NCBI GenBank assembly: GCA_003208835.1
Contig: QCVD01000024.1
Span: forward strand, 1 to 32,660
Reading direction: 5' to 3'
Length of the DNA stretch: 32,660 nt
From: Synechococcus sp. AG-683-C23
Lineage (GTDB): Bacteria > Cyanobacteriota > Cyanobacteriia > PCC-6307 > Cyanobiaceae
Shown: one piece after another, positions 27,835-32,660 of the stretch
Position numbering within the stretch: the stretch's first letter is position 1
How the letters are laid out: each line of letters starts with the position of its first letter
Notes under the pieces: generated by a model
The model's database searches: none
What the model was told of the DNA's origin: nothing
The model's input: only the letters and a program-made list of their open reading frames with translations
Position numbers and translations under genes: made by a program

Positions 27835-29574
27835 CTAGACCCCGGGCCCAACATTCTGGGCAGCCAAACGCAGCTTGCGGCGAAATGCAGCATCGGCATT
27901 GCGATCGGTGCACACCCGCAGCAGCACCGGACCTGGCTGCGCCAATCCCCAGGCGAGCGCCTCAGGTAGATCGTCGATCACAGCAATGGAACGCCCTGGC
28001 ACTCCATGGGCCGCCGCCAGGGCGATGGGATTCACCGATTGGGGCATGGCAAACAACGCCTCAAAGCGCTGGGGTGATGCTTGTTCAATCGGTAATTGCT
28101 GAAAGATGCCCCCCCCGCCGTTATCGATCAGCAGCACCACCAGTGGAGGCCCATCCGATTGGCCATGCAGCCAACCGTTGCTGTCGTGAAGCAGGGCTAA
28201 ATCGCCTGTGATCAGAAGCATCGGACCCGTTTCGATCGCGAGACCCATGGCCAAAGACAACGTGCCATCAATACCGGAGGCCCCTCGAAAGCTGAAACAG
28301 CGGCGGTCACTTCCGGCCTGGCCGCTCCAGGTGAGCCAATCACGGACGGGAGAACTGGCGGCAAGCATCACCGGAAGGCCAGGCGGCAACAGTTGTGCGA
28401 GCTGAAATGCCAAGGCAGGTTCACTGATGGCCCCCTCGGCTGGCAACTGATCAGCAAGCCACAATCCGATCGCCTGATCCCGTTTCAACCAAGGCGAGGG
28501 CGGCAGAGGAGAGGGATCCATCGTTTGCTGCGCGCACCAAGCCGCGAGTCCGCCGCTCCACTGCTGCGACAAACCCAAGGGATCCAAATGGCGCGGTTCC
28601 CCTTCCGTAATCAGAACTTGAACCCCTACTTGGCGTTGCAGCCATGCCTCCAACCGACGACTCGCGGGCAAAGGGCCAAGCCGCAACACCTGCAAAGGCT
28701 CAGGGCTGGTGAGCTGCTCGAGCTGCAAGTCCCAATGCTGCAAGCGTCCTGGTAGGTCGACGGGCAGACCAGCCAAGGGATCGGCCAGTAGAGGCCAACC
28801 GCTGCACAACAACCAAGAGCGAACGCTCTGCTGAAAAGCGGAGAGATCTTGGGCCAAACCACGCCACGGGCCAGCGATAACGACACCGGGCCGCGATGGG
28901 TCCAAGCGAGGGGCATCGGGATTGGTCTGGGTCGTCGACCTCCGCAGGGGCAACAGCGATGCCTCGTATTTGGCCATAACGGCATTGGTCAAAACGGCCT
29001 GCTGCTCTGCCAGGTCTGCGTGGATCGGCTCTTCTACAGGAAGGTTGAGATGCACCGGTCCAGGCGGCGCTTGATCCGACCCGTGGGCGTAGCTCCATGC
29101 CAAAGCCGCGAGCTCAACAACGACAGGAGAGGCCATGGCATGCAAACCCTCACTGGCTCCGACGCCACACCAACGGCAGGCGGGACGCAAAAAGTCCTCC
29201 TGATTCACGGTTTGGTTGGCGCCGCACTGCTTGAGTCGGAACGGACGATCTGCAGTGATGAGAAGCAAAGGCTGGCTGGAACGATCGGCTTCAACCACCG
29301 CCGGCAGCAGATTGGCCACAGCCGTTCCCGATGTGGTCACCACAGCCACGCCAGTGCCTCCAGCGGTGGCCAGACCCAACGCCAAAAAAGCGGCCGACCG
29401 TTCATCAATGGCAGTTATGAGCTGGAGAGGCCCGGACGATGCCAGCAAACCCGCCGCCGTCGCCAACGATCCAGATCGACTCCCAGGGCAGAGCACCAGA
29501 CGCCGCAAACCACACTGGATCAACCCATGCAACAGGGTTAGGGAGGCGTGGAGATTGTCGCGAGCAATCGACAG
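27835..29574 (-). CDS. menD: 2-succinyl-5-enolpyruvyl-6-hydroxy-3-cyclohexene-1-carboxylate synthase
   Basis: MenD is a thiamine-diphosphate enzyme that joins isochorismate and 2-oxoglutarate in phylloquinone synthesis. Seen are [13 protein letters not shown], the activating glutamate in [35 protein letters not shown], and the cofactor motif [17 protein letters not shown] near the end. The first ordinary start is TTG at 29532, but homology continues upstream in the same frame ([18 protein letters not shown]) to a TGA at 29584-29586. No ATG, GTG or TTG lies in that stretch, so translation probably starts at CTG (29574) or ATT (29568). The 5' coordinate given is therefore provisional. The gene is divergent from lepB with only about 36 bases between. 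Confidence 0.9.
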   Translation of the reverse strand: MSIARDNLHASLTLLHGLIQCGLRRLVLCPGSRSGSLATAAGLLASSGPLQLITAIDERSAAFLALGLATAGGTGVAVVTTSGTAVANLLPAVVEADRSSQPLLLITADRPFRLKQCGANQTVNQEDFLRPACRWCGVGASEGLHAMASPVVVELAALAWSYAHGSDQAPPGPVHLNLPVEEPIHADLAEQQAVLTNAVMAKYEASLLPLRRSTTQTNPDAPRLDPSRPGVVIAGPWRGLAQDLSAFQQSVRSWLLCSGWPLLADPLAGLPVDLPGRLQHWDLQLEQLTSPEPLQVLRLGPLPASRRLEAWLQRQVGVQVLITEGEPRHLDPLGLSQQWSGGLAAWCAQQTMDPSPLPPSPWLKRDQAIGLWLADQLPAEGAISEPALAFQLAQLLPPGLPVMLAASSPVRDWLTWSGQAGSDRRCFSFRGASGIDGTLSLAMGLAIETGPMLLITGDLALLHDSNGWLHGQSDGPPLVVLLIDNGGGGIFQQLPIEQASPQRFEALFAMPQSVNPIALAAAHGVPGRSIAVIDDLPEALAWGLAQPGPVLLRVCTDRNADAAFRRKLRLAAQNVGPGV

Positions 29575-29610
29575 GGGTAGAAGTCAAGCTTGTGCGATCT
29601 TCGGTCAACG

Positions 29611-30201
29611 ATGACCAATCCCACGCCTCCGTCCAAGACTGACCCGAACAAAGGCTTCTGGCGCAGCTTGATTCTCTGGGCCGTTCTTGCCCTATTCCTG
29701 CGCTGGTACGTGGTGGAACCGCGTTGGATTCCATCCGGATCGATGTTGCCCACCCTGCAATTGCAGGATCGGATTTTGGTGGAGAAACTGCGTCCGCGAA
29801 TTAAGCGGATCCAACACAGCCACCTGCATCGCAATGATGTGGTGGTGTTTGAACCGCCCGAGCAACTGATTGCCTCGGGGTACGACGCCAATGCTGCGTT
29901 GATCAAGCGCTTGGTGGGCCTGCCCGGCGATGTACTGGCCGTTGAGGGGGGCGTCCTGATCCGAAACGGAGAGCCCGTGAATGAACCATGGCTCTCGGAA
30001 ACGATGGATTACGCCATGGAACCGATCACCGTGCCGGAGGACCAGCTCTGGGTGATGGGAGACAACCGCAATGCCAGTCTGGATTCCCATCTATGGGGCA
30101 CGCTGCCCGAACAGAACGTGATCGGCACAGCGATCTGGCGCTACTGGCCACTCAAACGGTTCGGTCCGATACGGTTGTCCCCCACATCAAATGTGGGTTA
30201 A
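29611..30201 (+). CDS. lepB: Signal peptidase I
   Basis: LepB removes signal peptides from exported proteins at the outer face of the cytoplasmic or thylakoid membrane. The 196-residue protein has one N-terminal membrane helix (about residues 18-33), the catalytic serine in IPSGSMLPTLQ (Ser44), the catalytic lysine in ALIKRLVGLPGD (Lys99) and the box GDNRNASLDSH (150-160). It is complete and of typical cyanobacterial size. The start at 29611 (MTNPTPPSKTD) is preferred over an in-frame TTG at 29590. The promoter must lie within or very close to the divergent menD start. Confidence 0.96.
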   Translation: MTNPTPPSKTDPNKGFWRSLILWAVLALFLRWYVVEPRWIPSGSMLPTLQLQDRILVEKLRPRIKRIQHSHLHRNDVVVFEPPEQLIASGYDANAALIKRLVGLPGDVLAVEGGVLIRNGEPVNEPWLSETMDYAMEPITVPEDQLWVMGDNRNASLDSHLWGTLPEQNVIGTAIWRYWPLKRFGPIRLSPTSNVG

Positions 30202-30248
30202 GTGCGAAGGCCTGAGTTAGTGTCAGATTCGGATGCTGAGCATACGGG

Positions 30249-30599
30249 ATGTTTAACCCCGAGTTCCTAGCCACAGACAACAGTGAAGGACAAGCGGGAA
30301 ACAGCCTGATTCAGTACCTGCAGGATCAGTCTCCGGACACTCTTCAACGTGTCGCCAAATCAGCCAGCAACGATATCCAAGACATCATTCGGCACAACGT
30401 CCAGGGGTTGTTAGGCGTACTGCCGGGCGAACATTTCGAGGTGAAGGTCACCGCGAATCGCGACAACCTGGCCAACATGCTCGCCTCCGCAATGATGACT
30501 GGCTACTTTCTGCGTCAAATGGAGCAGCGCAAGGAGTTGGAAGAAACGCTCTTTGCGGATGAGCAAATGGCTGTCGAAGACGACGAATTAAACCTTTGA
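30249..30599 (+). CDS. DUF760 family protein
   Basis: The 116-residue protein matches DUF760, a small helical family shared by cyanobacteria and plant chloroplasts whose function is unsettled. It shows NSLIQYLQDQSPDTLQRVA, the core DIQDIIRHNVQGLLGVLP, and ANMLASAMMTGYFLRQMEQR, ending in an acidic tail (EDDELNL). There is no signal peptide or membrane helix, so it is likely cytoplasmic. It follows lepB by 47 bases and may have its own promoter. It converges on the RsmE-family gene, 42 bases away. Confidence 0.85.
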   Translation: MFNPEFLATDNSEGQAGNSLIQYLQDQSPDTLQRVAKSASNDIQDIIRHNVQGLLGVLPGEHFEVKVTANRDNLANMLASAMMTGYFLRQMEQRKELEETLFADEQMAVEDDELNL

Positions 30600-30641
30600 T
30601 GGTTGGTCTTCGTTAAACCAAAAAGACATTTGTAAAGACAG

Positions 30642-31370
30642 TTAATAGGCGTTTGATCCAGGCAATGCTTGGGCAAGCACTGTTGTAAGTGCCGTATCGA
30701 CGCTGAGAACACGCTGACCGAGATGGGCAGGTTGCGCGATTATTTTTTTCGCCAGATCGATTTCAAACGGCACAAAACCACCCTCCGGTCCGATCATCAC
30801 CACAGCTGGAGTTGGTAAGCATTCAGATAAGGCCACTGGGGCATCCATATCAGCAATCCAACAGGGGCGTCCGGCACAAATCTGAGTTAGCTGATCTTCA
30901 ACAAACGTTCGAAATCGGGGGCATAAATGAACCCGCGGCGCGATAGTATCCCGCGACCGTTCCATACCAGCGATTAAGGCATGATCGATTTGATCGGGTT
31001 TCAATAAAGGACTCTGCCAATAACTTTTTTCCACCCTGGCGCTGTTAATCAAGTACAGATCGTTCACACCAAATTCAGCAACAGCACGAAAAATTCGACG
31101 CAGCATTTTTGGCCGAGGCAAGGCCAAGATCAGATCAAAACGATGGCGCGGCGGAGGCGGATCGTGCAGATCAACGGTTAAGTGCGCAGAACCCGCTTGG
31201 ATTGATTTCACGACTCCATAACCTTGCAGACCATCTCTCATACCTACCCGCAGACGATCTCCTACGTTTGATTTAAGGACTTCACAAATATGGACGGCAC
31301 GCTCATCAATTAGCAACACTGACTGGTCATCCAGCCAGTGATCATTGGGAGATAACAGGATGATATTCAT
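30642..31370 (-). CDS. rsmE: RsmE-family 16S rRNA (uracil-N3)-methyltransferase, proteobacterial-like type
   Basis: RsmE methylates U1498 of 16S rRNA at N3. The 242-residue protein has a PUA-like N-terminal domain and a SPOUT fold with the trefoil-knot motif MIGPEGGFVPFE (GPEGGF at 194-199). LILALPRPKMLRRIFRAV, VEKSYWQSPLL and FVEDQL resemble a branch I know mainly from gammaproteobacteria. The final motif, usually near LGxRILRxETA, reads LGQRVLSVDTA (217-227), with Ser and Asp in place of Arg and Glu. The codons look more AT-rich than in neighbouring genes. It may be a transferred paralogue with altered activity. It starts 27 bases after the DUF4336 stop. Confidence 0.85.
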   Translation of the reverse strand: MNIILLSPNDHWLDDQSVLLIDERAVHICEVLKSNVGDRLRVGMRDGLQGYGVVKSIQAGSAHLTVDLHDPPPPRHRFDLILALPRPKMLRRIFRAVAEFGVNDLYLINSARVEKSYWQSPLLKPDQIDHALIAGMERSRDTIAPRVHLCPRFRTFVEDQLTQICAGRPCWIADMDAPVALSECLPTPAVVMIGPEGGFVPFEIDLAKKIIAQPAHLGQRVLSVDTALTTVLAQALPGSNAY

Positions 31371-31397
31371 CTGCTCATTGAATCACTTCAGTGATCT

Positions 31398-32576
31398 CTA
31401 CGAATGTTCTGGAACAACCCCTAAATCGAGGAGTCGTTGATCGATCGAAGCAAGAAATTCCCAACTACCGGTGCTGGGAGCCCAATCGCGTTGGGTTAAT
31501 TGGTCGCGTAGTTCTTGGATGCGCTCAGGGGTGAGACTGAGCGGAGCGCTGTAGTGGGCGGGTACCAGCCAACGCAGTTCAGAACGTTGCGACAGTTGAT
31601 CTAACCAAGCCAAAAGCGTGGCCCGAGCCCGCGGCAACACCAATCGCTCGAGCACCGGCGCCACCTGGAGGTGGGGTTCCTGCTCCCCCATCAACGCGGT
31701 GGCGGCCGCATACCAATCGGGCTCCCACTGAAACGGATACAGGCCGAAATGTGCACGGGCGGAACGCAATCCAGGCTTCATCGCATGGCGTAAAACATCC
31801 GCAATCGAGGGAACCACCAAAGGTTCGGGCCTCAAATAGGAGGCAAACAACACCAACCGAGCCCAGCCCCGGTGACGGGCCTCCAGGCTGTCGGCCAAGG
31901 GTTCATCTCCTCGTTCGCGGGAATGAAACAACAAGGGAGTTGGATCGCGATCAAAGATGGCAGGGGGGGTGGCCGCGATGCCAACCAATGCATCCGTCAC
32001 CACAAGGGCACCGGACGGGCGGTGCAAACAACTGATCTCCTGAAAGCGACCCACGCCGAGGTCCAGTGGACCCAGCGAAATCCAATCGCAAACGTCGAGG
32101 TGGGGAACACCATCATCGAGAAGCACTCGAGTTCGTCCCGCAGGAATGCCAAGCCAACTCAGCGGAAGTTGCACCGGAAAACTCCACTGCCCGGGGCACA
32201 CCCAAAGCTCGGCCTTTGGGAACGCACGCGCCAGCGCCGGCAAGGGCAATTTGTGCTCCAAACCAGAAGCGGTGGGCAGCACGATCGTGCAGACGGGGCA
32301 ATGGTCGGCTTCGAGTTCTCTGATAGCGGCGCATAACTCCGCCGTGGGGGGCAACGGGTTGATCAACATCAATCCGCCAGGCACTTTCACCACGGTGAGT
32401 CGGATCGGCACGGCCACGTAATAAACGCCTTGGAGCTGCTCAAAGCTCCACACCTGTCCGGCTATCAGCTCTTCAACATGGGTGACTCGCTTGCCGTAGG
32501 GATACAACGGCAGCAGCGGCCACCAAGGCCATGCCTGATCTCTCCGTTTCAATGAACTGGGTTGATGCACTAACAC
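31398..32576 (-). CDS. DUF4336 domain-containing protein
   Basis: The protein of about 390 residues matches DUF4336, a family common in cyanobacteria and algae that is distantly related to metallo-beta-lactamase folds. Typical parts are PYGKRVTHVEELIAGQVWSF, VPIRLTVVKVPGGLMLINPL, the WVCPGQWSFP segment and VVTDALVGI. The family function is unknown, and I do not see a full set of metal-binding histidines of the classical HxHxDH type, so hydrolase activity is doubtful. The start is a GTG at 32576 or at 32570; the latter has GAGG at a better distance. No signal peptide is visible. Confidence 0.8.
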   Translation of the reverse strand: MLVHQPSSLKRRDQAWPWWPLLPLYPYGKRVTHVEELIAGQVWSFEQLQGVYYVAVPIRLTVVKVPGGLMLINPLPPTAELCAAIRELEADHCPVCTIVLPTASGLEHKLPLPALARAFPKAELWVCPGQWSFPVQLPLSWLGIPAGRTRVLLDDGVPHLDVCDWISLGPLDLGVGRFQEISCLHRPSGALVVTDALVGIAATPPAIFDRDPTPLLFHSRERGDEPLADSLEARHRGWARLVLFASYLRPEPLVVPSIADVLRHAMKPGLRSARAHFGLYPFQWEPDWYAAATALMGEQEPHLQVAPVLERLVLPRARATLLAWLDQLSQRSELRWLVPAHYSAPLSLTPERIQELRDQLTQRDWAPSTGSWEFLASIDQRLLDLGVVPEHS

Positions 32577-32588
32577 CCTCGGATCTCT

Positions 32589-32660
32589 CTAATTGTCCTG
32601 CGGGGTCCAAACCAATTGGCAGGGCCAAACATCTGGTAGCAAATAAAATTGTGATGGACT
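32589..32660 (-). CDS. Possible 3' end of an upstream gene, cut by the window edge
   Basis: From the right edge a minus-strand frame is open for 23 codons and ends in TAG (32589-32591), 12 bases before the DUF4336 start. The deduced tail, SQFYLLPDVWPCQLVWTPQD then Asn, has a protein-like composition, and the spacing fits an operon. It is too short to name a family, and an open frame of this size can occur by chance. Confidence 0.3.
   Translation of the reverse strand, partial: SPSQFYLLPDVWPCQLVWTPQDN

Noticed and set aside
28849-29541. A plus-strand open frame of 230 codons opposite menD
   Set aside because: It is antisense to menD, rich in Arg and Gln, with no domain signal.
30600-30641. 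A possible terminator between the DUF760 and RsmE-family genes
   Set aside because: Only about 5 base pairs can form (TTGGT with ACCAA) and no T-run follows on either strand.
1-32660. CRISPR array, insertion sequence, prophage or defence island
   Set aside because: I saw no regularly spaced repeats, transposase, integrase, phage or nuclease-defence motifs; the genes are ordinary core functions.

Overview
The window looks like core chromosome of a marine picocyanobacterium, most likely a Synechococcus of the marine (cluster 5) type. The evidence is gene content: phylloquinone genes menD and menB, a solanesyl diphosphate synthase and a UbiD decarboxylase for plastoquinone, glycogen synthase glgA, DUF760 and DUF1350 proteins shared with plastids, an orphan ComB homologue, and very tight packing of moderately GC-rich genes. 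I identified no plasmid, phage, insertion sequence or CRISPR array. The species is inferred, not proven.

Layout. 1-2434 (minus): trpD, carA and the start of a STAS-domain regulator that runs off the left edge. 2572-6073 (plus): an ABC exporter, three small membrane or basic proteins, msrA and tRNA-Pro(GGG) with its own terminator. 6141-6543 is a gene-free, AT-rich gap. 6544-8851 (minus): an orphan phosphate-binding lipoprotein pstS with a possible Pho box, a small unknown protein and a DnaQ-type exonuclease. 8937-10121 (plus): peroxiredoxin Q and a DUF1350 hydrolase-like protein, converging on acs (minus) at a nested inverted repeat. 12254-12913 (plus): a HAD phosphatase. 12897-17383 (minus): comB, a nitrilase-family amidase, amidase amiC, murI and the prenyl synthase. 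17448-22700 (plus): ubiD, aroA, an MnmC-like methyltransferase and glmU. 22697-29574 (minus): menD, menB, an L,D-transpeptidase, glgA, an unknown membrane protein and murF. 29611-30599 (plus): lepB and a DUF760 protein. 30642-32576 (minus): an RsmE-family methyltransferase and a DUF4336 protein, with a possible gene tail at the right edge.

Functionally the genes fall into cell-wall synthesis and remodelling (murI, amiC, glmU, murF, L,D-transpeptidase), quinone synthesis (sds, ubiD, menD, menB), aromatic and nucleotide precursors (trpD, aroA, carA), carbon storage and acetate use (glgA, acs), oxidative-damage repair (msrA, prxQ) and phosphate uptake (pstS). I found no convincing undescribed multi-gene system. 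The points most worth checking are an L,D-transpeptidase that seems to have lost its export signal, a menD that appears to need a non-standard start codon, an RsmE-family gene resembling a proteobacterial clade with altered motif residues, the AT-rich gap behind pstS, and two strong inverted repeats.
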